Positions 37,116 to 46,103 of a DNA stretch of 64,000 nt are shown piece by piece. Made by a program: the position numbers and the translations under genes. Source of the DNA: Pseudomonas poae (GTDB taxonomy: Bacteria; Pseudomonadota; Gammaproteobacteria; Pseudomonadales; Pseudomonadaceae); contig CP110972.1 in the NCBI GenBank assembly GCA_028869255.1, positions 3,787,001 through 3,851,000 on the forward strand, in the 5' to 3' direction. The stretch's first letter is position 1. Each line of letters begins with the position of its first letter. Below the pieces are notes generated by a model that saw nothing but the letters and a program-made list of their open reading frames with translations, had not been told where the DNA came from and ran no database searches.

Positions 37116-38003
37116 ATGATGCGCATCTTGCTGTTCTTGGCCACTAACCTGGCGGTCGTGCTGATTGCCAGCATCACCCTGAGCCTTTTCGGCTTCAACG
37201 GGTTCATGGCGGCCAACGGGGTTGACCTGAACCTCAATCAGCTGCTGGTTTTCTGTGCGGTCTTTGGTTTTGCCGGTTCGCTGTTTTCGCTGTTCATCTC
37301 CAAGTGGATGGCGAAGATGAGCACCAGCACCCAGGTCATCACCCAGCCACGTACCCGGCATGAGCAATGGTTGCTGCAGACCGTCGAGCAGTTGTCCCGC
37401 GAGGCTGGTATCAAGATGCCTGAGGTCGGGATTTTCCCGGCTTACGAAGCCAATGCCTTTGCCACCGGCTGGAACAAGAACGACGCACTCGTTGCGGTGA
37501 GCCAGGGCATGCTGGAACGCTTCTCGTACGATGAAGTGAAAGCAGTGCTGGCCCATGAGATCGGCCACGTAGCCAACGGCGACATGGTCACCCTGGCGCT
37601 GGTCCAGGGCGTGGTGAACACCTTCGTCATGTTCTTCGCACGGATCATCGGCAACTTTGTCGACAAGGTGATCTTCAAGAACGAAGAAGGCCGTGGCATT
37701 GCCTACTTCGTGGCGACCATCTTCGCCGAAGTGGTGCTGGGCTTCCTGGCCAGCGCGATCACCATGTGGTTCTCGCGCAAACGCGAATTCCGCGCAGACG
37801 AAGCTGGTGCCCGCCTGGCCGGTACCGGTGCGATGATTGCAGCGCTGCAACACCTGCGCTCCGAACAGGGGCTGCCGGTGCATATGCCCGACAGCCTGAC
37901 CGCTTTTGGCATCAACGGTGGTATCAAACAGGGCATGGCTCGCCTGTTCATGAGTCATCCGCCGCTGGAAGAGCGTATTGACGCGTTGCGTCGTCGGGGT
38001 TGA
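37116..38003 (+). CDS. htpX: Membrane protease HtpX
   Basis: A 295-residue zinc metalloprotease of the inner membrane. Two N-terminal helices ([37 protein letters not shown]), the catalytic motif [12 protein letters not shown] (HExxH), two more helices, and [10 protein letters not shown] supplying the third zinc ligand. It degrades misfolded membrane proteins with FtsH under envelope stress. AGGAGA 11 bases before ATG 37116 fixes the start. A strong terminator follows. Confidence 0.96.
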   Translation: MMRILLFLATNLAVVLIASITLSLFGFNGFMAANGVDLNLNQLLVFCAVFGFAGSLFSLFISKWMAKMSTSTQVITQPRTRHEQWLLQTVEQLSREAGIKMPEVGIFPAYEANAFATGWNKNDALVAVSQGMLERFSYDEVKAVLAHEIGHVANGDMVTLALVQGVVNTFVMFFARIIGNFVDKVIFKNEEGRGIAYFVATIFAEVVLGFLASAITMWFSRKREFRADEAGARLAGTGAMIAALQHLRSEQGLPVHMPDSLTAFGINGGIKQGMARLFMSHPPLEERIDALRRRG

Positions 38004-38014
38004 TAGCTAGGTAG

Positions 38015-38045
38015 AAAAAGGGGCGATCTGATCGCCCCTTTTTTG
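38015..38045 (+). terminator. Rho-independent terminator of htpX
   Basis: AAAAAGGGGCGATC-TGATCGCCCCTTTTTT: a nearly perfect stem with a run of T, 12 bases after the stop. Confidence 0.93.
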
Positions 38046-38111
38046 TGTGTTTTTTTTATTGCGCTGGATTTGTGCCCGTGGCGGCCTGGCAACTGGGCTA
38101 GGTTTTGGATT

Positions 38112-38943
38112 GGGTACATATCCATTTTTGTAGTAACGGCTGGGATTGGTTTCGCTCTTACAGCGAGTCACTTTGGAAAAGAGCCCCAAAGTAACCAAAG
38201 GGCTCTTGCCCCACCACTCGGCACCTCGCTTAGGCTCGGTGTGCCCGCACGCAGACTTGAATCCGTGGGCCGCCGCGATGGGCCATCCATGGCCCAGCGC
38301 GGCTAACCCGGCGTCCTGCCGGGTTACCCACGGATTCAAGCCTGCGTGCGGCCAGCGTGGTTAATGGGGCGCCTAGATCAAGATCAAAAGCAGAGCACGG
38401 CGGCCTAGTAGCCGACCTGAGTGGTGTGGATCAAGAGCGGGTCAGCGTGCGCAGTGGGGTGCTTTTCTGTGGGAGCTGGCTTGCCTGCGATGCAGGCAAC
38501 TCGGTGTATCAGTGGCACCCAGTTGATGCCATCGCAGGCAAGCCAGCTCCCACATTTGAACCGAGGAAGGCTTTAATGATTAGGTCGGCTGTCAGGCCGC
38601 CTCGCTTTGCTTTGTTTTTGATCTGGCCCTTACATCCTTACCGCTGACGAAGTCAGCGATCTTTTGATCTGCGCTTTTGATCTCAGGCGCCCCGTCAATC
38701 ACGATGGCCGAACGCAGGCTTGAATCCGTGGGCAACCCGGCAGGACGCCGGGTTAGCCGCGCTGGGCCAAGGATGGCCCATCGCGGCGGCCCACGGATTC
38801 AAGCCGGAGTGAGGGCATGCCGAGCCTAGGCGAGGCACCAAGTGATGGGGCGAAGCGTTTTTGGTTACTTTTTGCGCTCTTCAAAAAGTGACCCGCTGTA
38901 AGAGCGGAACCAATATCAGCCGCTACCAGAAAAATGGATATGC
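38112..38943. repeat. Large inverted repeat (two arms of about 250-290 bases) around a GTGGGAGC palindrome
   Basis: The arm at 38112-38400 reappears inverted at 38660-38943. Shared blocks include GCAGGCTTGAATCCGTGGG and its complement, CCCGGCGTCCTGCCGGGTT, GATGGGCCATCC and CTCTTACAGCGAGTCACTTT, with small differences. Short open frames within it on both strands (for example 38753-38950 minus, 38146-38364 plus) are read-throughs of the same repeat and I do not accept them as genes. The centre holds another extragenic palindrome. I believe relatives of this element are scattered in other Pseudomonas genomes; unchecked. Confidence 0.8.
38469..38553. repeat. Extragenic palindromic repeat, GTGGGAGC family, copy 4
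   Basis: GTGGGAGCTGGCTTGCCTGC and its inverted copy flank a 45-base spacer, nested at the centre of the large inverted repeat. Confidence 0.85.
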
Positions 38944-38959
38944 CCCCCAAAAAACCCGA

Positions 38960-39616
38960 CTACCCCCTGGTCAGCCAATAAACCCGCTCTTCCAGCCGCG
39001 TAACCCCATCCTGCACAAACTTCCAGCTCTCCCCCAAAATATCCTGCTCTTCCAACACCTCCAGCCCCCAACACGGCCCAAACAACACCCTCACCTCTTC
39101 ATGGCTAACAGCAAACGGCGGCCCAGCCTTTTGCGTCTGATCGTAATCAAGGGTAATCAACAGCCCCTGGCAACCCGACGGCAGCAGCCGATTCAAACAC
39201 TCGGCATACCGCGCCCGCATCAACGGTGGCAACGCAATCAACGCAGCGCGGTCATAAACCGCATCACAACCTGAAAGCGCCTCAGCCTCCAGGGCAAAGA
39301 AATCCCCACACCACAGCTCAATCAAATCAGCCTGGTACACCTTGAACCCACCCCGCTGGCTAATACGCGGCGTAAGCCCCTGCTCACTGAAAAACGCCTC
39401 AACCGCCTGCTGCGACAACTCCACGCCCATAACCCGCAGCCCCAGACTCGCCAGCCACATCAAATCCAGGCTTTTACCACACAGCGGCACCAGCACCTTG
39501 GCGCCCTCCTCCAGGGCCAAATGCGGCCAATGGCGCTGTAGGTAAGGATTAACCTGCGGCAAATGAAAGCCAATCTGATTGAGCGCCCAGCGCTCCTGCC
39601 AAAACTTGGGTTCCAT
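38960..39616 (-). CDS. tpm: Thiopurine S-methyltransferase
   Basis: A 218-residue SAM-dependent methyltransferase with the bacterial TPMT pattern: [18 protein letters not shown], the SAM loop [19 protein letters not shown] (about residues 41-59), [13 protein letters not shown] and [15 protein letters not shown]. Bacterial TPMT methylates thiopurines and selenium or tellurium compounds. The 3' end adjoins the large inverted repeat, 17 bases away. Confidence 0.93.
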   Translation of the reverse strand: MEPKFWQERWALNQIGFHLPQVNPYLQRHWPHLALEEGAKVLVPLCGKSLDLMWLASLGLRVMGVELSQQAVEAFFSEQGLTPRISQRGGFKVYQADLIELWCGDFFALEAEALSGCDAVYDRAALIALPPLMRARYAECLNRLLPSGCQGLLITLDYDQTQKAGPPFAVSHEEVRVLFGPCWGLEVLEEQDILGESWKFVQDGVTRLEERVYWLTRG

Positions 39617-39720
39617 GGATCACCCCTAAAAATTCGATCAAATGGTGCTAAAACTTATATTAGATTTAGATCAATGATCTGATTGAAGATGGGCCCATGT
39701 TAACGCTCAGGACCCCACTT

Positions 39721-40488
39721 ATGTTCCCCAGCCTGTTTATCTCCCACGGTTCGCCGATGCTCGCCCTGCAACCCGGCGCCAGCGGCCCTGCCCTTGCGCG
39801 TCTTGCCGCTGAGCTGCCACGGCCAAAAGCGATTGTGGTGGTATCGGCACACTGGGAAAGCCAGGAGCTGCTGGTCAGCGGCAACGCCGCGCCCGAAACC
39901 TGGCACGACTTCGGCGGTTTCCCCCGTGAGTTGTTTGCCGTGCAGTACCCGGCGCCGGGCGACCCGCAGTTAGCCGGCGAGATTGTGCAACTGCTCCACG
40001 CCGATGGCCTGGATGCACGCATTGACGACCGCCGCCCGTTCGACCACGGCACCTGGGTGCCACTGTCGTTGATGTACCCGGCGGCGGACATCCCGGTGGT
40101 ACAGGTTTCCCTGCCCAGCCGCCTGGGCCCCGCCCTGCAAACCCGGGTCGGGCATGCCCTCGCCGGCTTGCGCGAACAAGGTGTATTGCTGATCGGCTCC
40201 GGCAGCATCACCCATAACCTGGGTGAGCTTAACTGGCACGCCGGGCCTGAAAGCATCGAGCCTTGGGCGCGTGACTTCCGTGATTGGGTAGTAACCAAGC
40301 TGGCGGCCAACGATGAAAGCGCCTTGCATGACTATCGCCGCCAAGCACCGCATGCCGTACGCAGCCATCCCAGTGATGAGCATTTGTTGCCGCTGTACTT
40401 TGCACGCGGCGCCGGGGGCGAGTTCAGCATCGCGCACCAAGGTTTCACCATGGGCGCTCTTGGAATGGACATCTACCGCTTCGGCTAA
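39721..40488 (+). CDS. LigB-family extradiol dioxygenase (YgiD/DODA type)
   Basis: A 255-residue metal enzyme with the conserved histidines of the class III extradiol dioxygenase/DOPA dioxygenase family: LFISHGSPMLAL, VVSAHWES, PFDHGTWVPL and GSGSITHNLG. Homologues cleave DOPA-like catechols. CAGGA eight bases before ATG 39721 selects this start over ATG 39697. It is divergent from tpm, with an AT-rich 104-base promoter region (ATTAGATTTAGATCAATGAT). Confidence 0.88.
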   Translation: MFPSLFISHGSPMLALQPGASGPALARLAAELPRPKAIVVVSAHWESQELLVSGNAAPETWHDFGGFPRELFAVQYPAPGDPQLAGEIVQLLHADGLDARIDDRRPFDHGTWVPLSLMYPAADIPVVQVSLPSRLGPALQTRVGHALAGLREQGVLLIGSGSITHNLGELNWHAGPESIEPWARDFRDWVVTKLAANDESALHDYRRQAPHAVRSHPSDEHLLPLYFARGAGGEFSIAHQGFTMGALGMDIYRFG

Positions 40489-40500
40489 CGGAAGTCTAAA

Positions 40501-40585
40501 GGGGGAGCTGGCTTGCCTGCGATGGCATCACCTCGGTTTACGATGAGACCGAGGCGCCTGCATCGCGGGCGAGCCCGGCTCCCAC
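40501..40585. repeat. Extragenic palindromic repeat, GTGGGAGC family, copy 5
   Basis: GGGGAGCTGGCTTGCCTGC and inverted GCGGGCGAGCCCGGCTCCCAC with an inner smaller inverted repeat, CCTCGGTTTACGATGAGACCGAGG.. in part, at 40530-40553. Confidence 0.8.
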
Positions 40586-40633
40586 ACAAGCCTGCTCCCA
40601 CAGCTGATTGAGTGCCGATCCAGAAATCCAAAG

Positions 40634-40667
40634 CAAAAAAATCCCCGAACCAGTCGGGGATTTTTTA
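40634..40667 (-). terminator. Rho-independent terminator of the DEAD-box helicase gene
   Basis: AAAAAATCCCCGA-ACCAG-TCGGGGATTTTTT is symmetric, so it can act on both strands; it lies 28 bases after the helicase stop. Confidence 0.9.
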
Positions 40668-40694
40668 TGTGCGATCAATCAGCCCAAGGGCAGA

Positions 40695-42368
40695 TCAATC
40701 TTCGCGGTAACGACGCAGCTTCAACTGCTTACCGGCAACGCGAGTGTCTTTCAGCTTGGCCAGCAGTTTTTCCAGACCGTCTTCCGGCAGCTCCACCAGG
40801 GAGAAGCTGTCACGGACCTGGATGCGACCGATAGCTTCACGTGCCAGGCCACCCTCATTGAGGATAGCGCCCAGCAGGTTCTTGGCGGCGATACCATCAC
40901 GCGCGCCCAGCGCGGTACGGCAACGAGCACGACCTTCAGCCAATGGAACCGGAGCACGACGCTCACGATCACCACGGTCTGGACGGTCGCCAGTACGCTC
41001 TGGACGATCACCGCGTGGCGCGTTGTTCGGCACCAGTGGGCGCTCTTTCTCGATGGCTGCCAGGGTCAGGGCCTGACCGTTGGTAGCTTTGCGCAGCAGG
41101 GCTGCAGCCAGGGCACGTGGGGTGCAACCGATATCGGCGGTCAGGCGGTCCAGCAGGTCGCCGTGGGTCGATTCAGCGTCAGCCACCAGTGGCGACAAGC
41201 TGTTGGTCAGTTTCTTGATGCGCGCATCCAGAACAGCCTGGGCATCCGGCAGGCGGACTTCGGCAACTTTCTGACCGGTTACACGCTCGATCACTTGCAG
41301 CATGCGGCGCTCACGCGGAGTCACCAGCAGCAGTGCGCGACCTTCGCGACCCGCACGGCCGGTACGGCCGATACGGTGCACGTAGGACTCTGGATCGTAA
41401 GGCATGTCAACGTTGAACACGTGGGTGATACGTGGAACGTCAAGGCCACGGGCAGCAACGTCGGTCGCCACAACGATGTCCAGACGGCCATCCTTGAGGG
41501 AGTCGATCACGCGCTCACGTTGGTTCTGGGCGATGTCACCGTTCAGCGCAGCGGCTTTGTAGCCTTTGGCTTCCAGGGCACTGGCCAGGTCCAGGGTCGC
41601 TTGCTTGGTGCGCACGAACATGATCAGGGCGTCGAAGTCTTCGACTTCCAGCAAGCTCAATACAGCCGAGGTTTTCTGGTCAGCGTGAACCAACAGGTGA
41701 GCCTGTTCGATCGCGGTAACGGTCTGAGTCTTGGTCTGGATCTTCACGTGTTGCGGATCGCGCAGGTGGCGTTCGGCAATGGCACGGATCGACTGTGGCA
41801 GGGTGGCCGAGAACAGTACGGTCTGACGGGTCGGTGGCAGCGCCTTGAAGATGACTTCCAGGTCATCCATGAAGCCCAGCTTCAACATTTCGTCAGCTTC
41901 GTCGAGAACCAGGTGGTTCACGGTCGACAGCACTTTCTCGTCACGACGCAGGTGGTCGCACAGACGGCCCGGAGTGGCGACAACAATCTGTGCGCCGTTA
42001 CGGATTGCTTTAAGTTGTGGGCCCATAGGCGCGCCGCCGTAAACGGCCACAACGGTTACGCCTGGCATTTGCTTGGCGTAGGTTTCAAAAGCGGTTGCTA
42101 CTTGCAGCGCCAACTCACGGGTTGGCGCCAGGATCAGGGCTTGCGGCTCGCGCTTGGCAGGATCGATGCAGTGCAGGATAGGCAGGGCGAACGCGGCGGT
42201 TTTACCGGTACCGGTTTGCGCCTGGCCAATCATGTCCTGGCCGGCCATGATGATCGGGATCGATTGCTGCTGAATAGCCGAAGGTTCTTCGTAGCCGGTC
42301 GCGATGACGGCAGCAAGAATGTTCGGGTTAAGATTAAAAGCGGCGAAGCCGCCGGTTTCCTGGGTCAT
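40695..42368 (-). CDS. deaD: DEAD-box RNA helicase (DeaD/CsdA type)
   Basis: A 557-residue helicase. Q motif region GFAAFNLNPNILAAV, Walker A AQTGTGKTAAFALP, APTRELALQ, DEAD box VLDEADEML, SAT, HRIGRTGRAGREG. After the core comes an R/D/G-rich linker (GDRPERTGDRPDRGDRERR) and a C-terminal DbpA-type RNA-binding domain (DSFSLVELPEDGLEKLLAKL). Such helicases aid ribosome assembly and RNA decay in the cold. ATG 42368 begins MTQETGGFAAFNL; AGAGG sits upstream. A long gene-free leader precedes it, typical of cold-shock helicase mRNAs. Confidence 0.92.
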   Translation of the reverse strand: MTQETGGFAAFNLNPNILAAVIATGYEEPSAIQQQSIPIIMAGQDMIGQAQTGTGKTAAFALPILHCIDPAKREPQALILAPTRELALQVATAFETYAKQMPGVTVVAVYGGAPMGPQLKAIRNGAQIVVATPGRLCDHLRRDEKVLSTVNHLVLDEADEMLKLGFMDDLEVIFKALPPTRQTVLFSATLPQSIRAIAERHLRDPQHVKIQTKTQTVTAIEQAHLLVHADQKTSAVLSLLEVEDFDALIMFVRTKQATLDLASALEAKGYKAAALNGDIAQNQRERVIDSLKDGRLDIVVATDVAARGLDVPRITHVFNVDMPYDPESYVHRIGRTGRAGREGRALLLVTPRERRMLQVIERVTGQKVAEVRLPDAQAVLDARIKKLTNSLSPLVADAESTHGDLLDRLTADIGCTPRALAAALLRKATNGQALTLAAIEKERPLVPNNAPRGDRPERTGDRPDRGDRERRAPVPLAEGRARCRTALGARDGIAAKNLLGAILNEGGLAREAIGRIQVRDSFSLVELPEDGLEKLLAKLKDTRVAGKQLKLRRYRED

Positions 42369-42791
42369 GGGTCTGCCTCTAAGTGCATCCGCAAAGACCC
42401 ATGCTCCAAAGCTGCGCATGCCGTGTTGAGACTCAAGAGTCGCCCTGGCTGCTTTGTCGGCGGGGATTTGCGAAAACGAATGAATGAAAAAGATTCGTCA
42501 AGGAAGAGTCCGCTGTGCGGACGTGCAGCCGAAGCTGACTTCGGGGAATTGCGCTACCTAAACGCGGCCCGGTTAAAGGCCGGCGCGCACTATACCGGAA
42601 ATACCTGAAAAAGGGAGCTTTTTTTATCGGAAAAGGCTGACAAACCGCGCTGCGTCACAGTCTTTGCACAGAGGCGCGCCAGGGTCTATTTTTCAAAGGC
42701 CCGGCCCTGCTGGTGATAACGCTTAAACGGTTCATCTGTAGTTCGAGACCCTTTGGTCTGAAACCCTTCATTGCGCCCGAGGGCACACCCC
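42369..42791 (-). other. Gene-free region: long leader of deaD and crotonase promoter
   Basis: No gene is supported in these 423 bases. On the minus strand it would give the helicase mRNA a long 5' leader; GCGCCGGCC/GGCCGG and AGTCCGCTGTGCGGAC (42509-42524) can form hairpins. Cold-shock helicase genes often have such leaders, but a thermosensing role is not shown. Confidence 0.4.
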
Positions 42792-43583
42792 ATGAATCAA
42801 GCCAGCAGCAGCCGCGTCAGCCGTGAACTCCAGGGCCATGTCCTGCTGTTGGGCCTGGACCGGGTGGCCAAGCGCAACGCCTTTGACCTGGATTTGCTCA
42901 ATGAACTGAGCCTGGCCTATGGCGAATTTGATCGAAACGACGAGGCGCGGGTGGCCGTGGTGTTTGCCCATGGCGACCACTTCACCGCCGGGCTGGACCT
43001 GGCCAATGTCAGCGGCGTGATGGCGGGAGGCTGGCAACCGCCGCTGGGGGGATGCGATCCATGGGGCGTATTCGCCGGCCCACGGGTCAATAAACCGGTG
43101 ATCGTGGCGGCCCAGGGTTACTGCCTGACCATCGGTATCGAGTTGATGCTGGCGGCGGATATCAATCTGTGCGCGAGCAACACGCGCTTTGCACAGATGG
43201 AAGTGCAGCGCGGGATTTTCCCGTTTGGCGGCGCCACGTTGCGCTTTCATCAGGTCGCCGGCTGGGGCAACGCGATGCGCTGGTTGCTCACCGGCGATGA
43301 GTTCGACGCCCATGACGCCCTGCGCCTGGGGCTGGTGCAGGAGGTGATGGCCAGTGAAGATCTGCTGCCGCGCGCCATCGAGCTGGCCAGCCGCATCGCA
43401 CGCCAGGCGCCGCTTGGCGTTCAGGCCACGTTGATGTCGGCGCGCCTGGCCCGTATGGAAGGCGAAACCGTCGCCGCCGCCGCGTTACCGCCGATGGTCG
43501 ATAAACTGCTCAACAGCGAAGACGCCAAGGAAGGTGTGCGGGCGATGGTTGAGAAGCGGCCGGGGGTGTTCAAGGGGATTTGA
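42792..43583 (+). CDS. Crotonase/enoyl-CoA hydratase family protein
   Basis: A 263-residue crotonase-fold protein: FAHGDHFTAGLDLANV forms the first oxyanion-hole strand, QGYCLTIGIELMLAADI the second, then ASNTRFAQMEVQRGIFPFGGATLR. Catalytic glutamates of true hydratases are not clearly in place, so isomerase or hydratase activity cannot be assigned. ATG 42792 is preferred; the earlier in-frame TTG at 42771 lacks a ribosome site. Confidence 0.87.
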   Translation: MNQASSSRVSRELQGHVLLLGLDRVAKRNAFDLDLLNELSLAYGEFDRNDEARVAVVFAHGDHFTAGLDLANVSGVMAGGWQPPLGGCDPWGVFAGPRVNKPVIVAAQGYCLTIGIELMLAADINLCASNTRFAQMEVQRGIFPFGGATLRFHQVAGWGNAMRWLLTGDEFDAHDALRLGLVQEVMASEDLLPRAIELASRIARQAPLGVQATLMSARLARMEGETVAAAALPPMVDKLLNSEDAKEGVRAMVEKRPGVFKGI

Positions 43584-43600
43584 ATTGACCGTGCTGGCTT

Positions 43601-43687
43601 CATCGCGGGCAAGCCCGCTCCCACAGGGGAATGCATTTCAACCGGTGAACACACTTCAACTGTGGGAGCCGGGCTTGCCCACGATGA
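43601..43687. repeat. Extragenic palindromic repeat, GTGGGAGC family, copy 6 (opposite orientation)
   Basis: Left arm ATCGCGGGCAAGCCCGCTCC, right arm GTGGGAGCCGGGCTTGCCC, between convergent genes. Confidence 0.82.
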
Positions 43688-43690
43688 CGA

Positions 43691-44446
43691 CTAAGTCGCC
43701 GGCCGAATCGCCTTGATCAGCGCCTGCAACGAATAGCCCAACCGCGGCTCCAAAGCGTCGGCACGCGCCATCAGCGCATCAAGGTTCAACTCCTGATCCA
43801 GCTCCGAAGGCACCAGCAAAATCACATTGCCCTCCTTCACCGGCAGTTCCCAGTAATGCCGGTGATACAAGCCACGCAGCAACGCGGCCCCCAGCGGCTT
43901 GCCGTCGTCGGTGGCCCACTGATTGATCACCAGCCAGCCACCCGGGTTGAGTTTCTTTTGGCAGTTTTCCAGGAAGGTCCAGGCCAGGTGCCCCACGCCG
44001 GGGCCGACATCGGTATAGAGGTCGACGAAAATCAGGTCGGCTGACTCGGCCGTGTCGAGCAATTGCAGGGCGTCTCCGATGCGGATGTACAGGCGTGGAT
44101 CGTCGTCCAGCCCCAGGTACTCGATGGCCAGGCGCGGCACATCCGGTCGCAGTTCGATGGCTTCGACGTCTTCCAGCGGCAGGAACTTGAGGCACGCCTG
44201 GGTCAGCGTACCGGCACCCAGGCCGAGGAACAGCGCGCTCTCCGGCTGCTCATGGCACAACGCACCAATCAGCATTGCGCGGGTGTAGTCGTACTCCAGC
44301 CAGCTTGGGTCGGCGGTGAACACGCAGCTTTGCTCGATGGCGTCGCCAAATTCAAGAAACCGGTAATCGGCCACTTCGAGCACACGGATCATGCCGAAAT
44401 CATCATGGACTTCGGCCAGCAGGCGCTCGACACGCTCCTCGCTCAT
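43691..44446 (-). CDS. Spermidine synthase-like methyltransferase-fold protein
   Basis: A 251-residue protein with the Rossmann SAM/aminopropyl fold: ALFLGLGAGTLTQACLKFLP (about residues 68-87), DVEAIELRPDVPRLA, ADLIFVDLYTDVGPG and a C-terminal PGGWLVINQW. It resembles SpeE but lacks the usual polyamine N-terminal domain, so the substrate is unknown. AGGAGT six bases before ATG 44446 rules out the longer frame. Confidence 0.8.
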   Translation of the reverse strand: MSEERVERLLAEVHDDFGMIRVLEVADYRFLEFGDAIEQSCVFTADPSWLEYDYTRAMLIGALCHEQPESALFLGLGAGTLTQACLKFLPLEDVEAIELRPDVPRLAIEYLGLDDDPRLYIRIGDALQLLDTAESADLIFVDLYTDVGPGVGHLAWTFLENCQKKLNPGGWLVINQWATDDGKPLGAALLRGLYHRHYWELPVKEGNVILLVPSELDQELNLDALMARADALEPRLGYSLQALIKAIRPAT

Positions 44447-44570
44447 CACAACTCCTAAAGGGTTTACCGCACGGCAAAGCCGCGATTGTCGGCCAAGCGG
44501 CGGCAACAGGTCACGCACTAATTGCTGATAACATTGGCGCCCGACCGTCAATCAGCCAAACGAGTTCATG

Positions 44571-45917
44571 ATGAGCCAACCCTGGAGCCCCGACAGCTGG
44601 CGCGCCCTGCCGATCCAGCAACAACCCCAGTACCCGGACGCTGCACACTTGCTGCAAGTGGAGCAGAACCTGGCCAGCTACCCGCCACTGGTGTTTGCCG
44701 GGGAAGCCCGCGAGTTGCGCCGTCAGTTTGCCGAAGTGACCCAGGGCCGCGCCTTCCTGCTGCAAGGGGGCGACTGCGCCGAGAGCTTTGCCGAGTTCTC
44801 TGCCGCAAAAATCCGCGACACCTTCAAGGTGCTGCTGCAGATGGCCATCGTGATGACTTTTGCCGCCGGTTGCCCGGTGGTCAAAGTCGGGCGCATGGCC
44901 GGCCAGTTCGCCAAGCCGCGCTCGGCCAACGATGAAACCATCGACGGCATTACCCTGCCCGCCTATCGCGGCGATATCGTCAACGGCATCGGCTTCGACG
45001 AAAAAAGCCGCGTGCCGGACCCGGACCGCCTGCTGCAGTCCTATCACCAGTCCACCGCCACGCTGAACCTGCTGCGCGCCTTTGCCCAAGGCGGTTTTGC
45101 CGACCTGCACCAGGTGCACAAGTGGAACCTGGACTTTATCGCCAACTCTGCGCTGGCCGAAAAATACAGCCAACTGGCCGATCGCATCGACGAAACCCTG
45201 GCCTTTATGCGCGCCTGCGGCATGGACAGCTCGCCGCAGTTGCGCGAAACCAGCTTTTTCACCGCCCACGAAGCGCTGCTGCTCAACTATGAGCAAGCGT
45301 TCGTGCGCCGCGACAGCCTGACCAACGATTACTACGACTGCTCGGCCCACATGCTGTGGATCGGCGACCGTACCCGCCAGTTGGACGGTGCCCACGTCGA
45401 GTTCCTGCGCGGGGTCAACAACCCGATCGGGGTCAAAGTCGGCCCGAGCATGAACCCGGACGACCTGATCCGCCTGATCGACATCCTCAACCCGGACAAC
45501 GATCCCGGCCGCCTGAACCTGATCGCACGCATGGGCGCAGGCAAAGTCGGCGATCACCTGCCCAACCTGATTCGCGCCGTGCAGCGCGAAGGCAAGCAGG
45601 TGCTGTGGAGCTCCGACCCGATGCATGGCAACACCATCAAAGCCAGCAGCGGCTACAAGACCCGCGACTTTGCGCAGATCCTCGGCGAAGTGAAGGAGTT
45701 CTTCCAGGTGCACCAGGCCGAGGGCAGCTATGCCGGCGGGATTCATATCGAGATGACTGGGCAGAACGTGACCGAGTGCATCGGCGGCGCACGGCCGATT
45801 ACCGAAGACGGCCTGTCGGATCGCTACCACACCCATTGCGACCCGCGGATGAATGCCGATCAGTCGCTGGAGCTGGCGTTTCTGATTGCCGAGACCTTGA
45901 AGCAAGTCAAACGCTGA
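44571..45917 (+). CDS. Class II (plant-type) DAHP synthase
   Basis: A 448-residue type II 3-deoxy-7-phosphoheptulonate synthase: [56 protein letters not shown]-like [39 protein letters not shown] and [15 protein letters not shown]. It condenses PEP with erythrose 4-phosphate, the first shikimate step. Pseudomonads use this type for phenazine or general aromatics alongside class I enzymes (one lies at 59985). ATG 44571 is six bases from ACGAG; ATG 44568 is possible. Confidence 0.94.
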   Translation: MSQPWSPDSWRALPIQQQPQYPDAAHLLQVEQNLASYPPLVFAGEARELRRQFAEVTQGRAFLLQGGDCAESFAEFSAAKIRDTFKVLLQMAIVMTFAAGCPVVKVGRMAGQFAKPRSANDETIDGITLPAYRGDIVNGIGFDEKSRVPDPDRLLQSYHQSTATLNLLRAFAQGGFADLHQVHKWNLDFIANSALAEKYSQLADRIDETLAFMRACGMDSSPQLRETSFFTAHEALLLNYEQAFVRRDSLTNDYYDCSAHMLWIGDRTRQLDGAHVEFLRGVNNPIGVKVGPSMNPDDLIRLIDILNPDNDPGRLNLIARMGAGKVGDHLPNLIRAVQREGKQVLWSSDPMHGNTIKASSGYKTRDFAQILGEVKEFFQVHQAEGSYAGGIHIEMTGQNVTECIGGARPITEDGLSDRYHTHCDPRMNADQSLELAFLIAETLKQVKR

Positions 45918-45953
45918 TAACTGATGCTTCAACCTGTGACAAGCGGGCTTGTT

Positions 45954-46088
45954 GTGGCGAGCGGGCTTGCCCGCGTTGGGGCGCGAAGCGGCCCTAAAAC
46001 CATCAGCCTGAAGAAACGCGGTGAGATTAAACCGGGGCTGCTGCGCAGCCCAACGCGGGCAAGCCCGCTCGCCACGCCCGCTCGCCAC
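45954..46088. repeat. Extragenic palindromic repeat, GTGGCGAG family, copy 3
   Basis: GTGGCGAGCGGGCTTGCCCG at left, inverted CGGGCAAGCCCGCTCGCCAC at right followed by a duplicated CCCGCTCGCCAC tail, between convergent genes. Confidence 0.87.
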
Positions 46089-46103
46089 GAAAGCAGCGGC
46101 TGC

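Noticed and set aside
38146..38950. Short ORFs inside the large inverted repeat on both strands
   Set aside because: Their peptides are the same repeat read from each arm, with no ribosome site; repeats explain them.
40608..42608. 666-codon plus-strand ORF over deaD
   Set aside because: It is antisense to a clear DEAD-box helicase with all motifs; biased codons create long antisense frames.
44511..46088. 525-codon minus-strand ORF over the class II DAHP synthase
   Set aside because: Antisense shadow of a well-recognised enzyme, and its N-terminal part is only repeat sequence.
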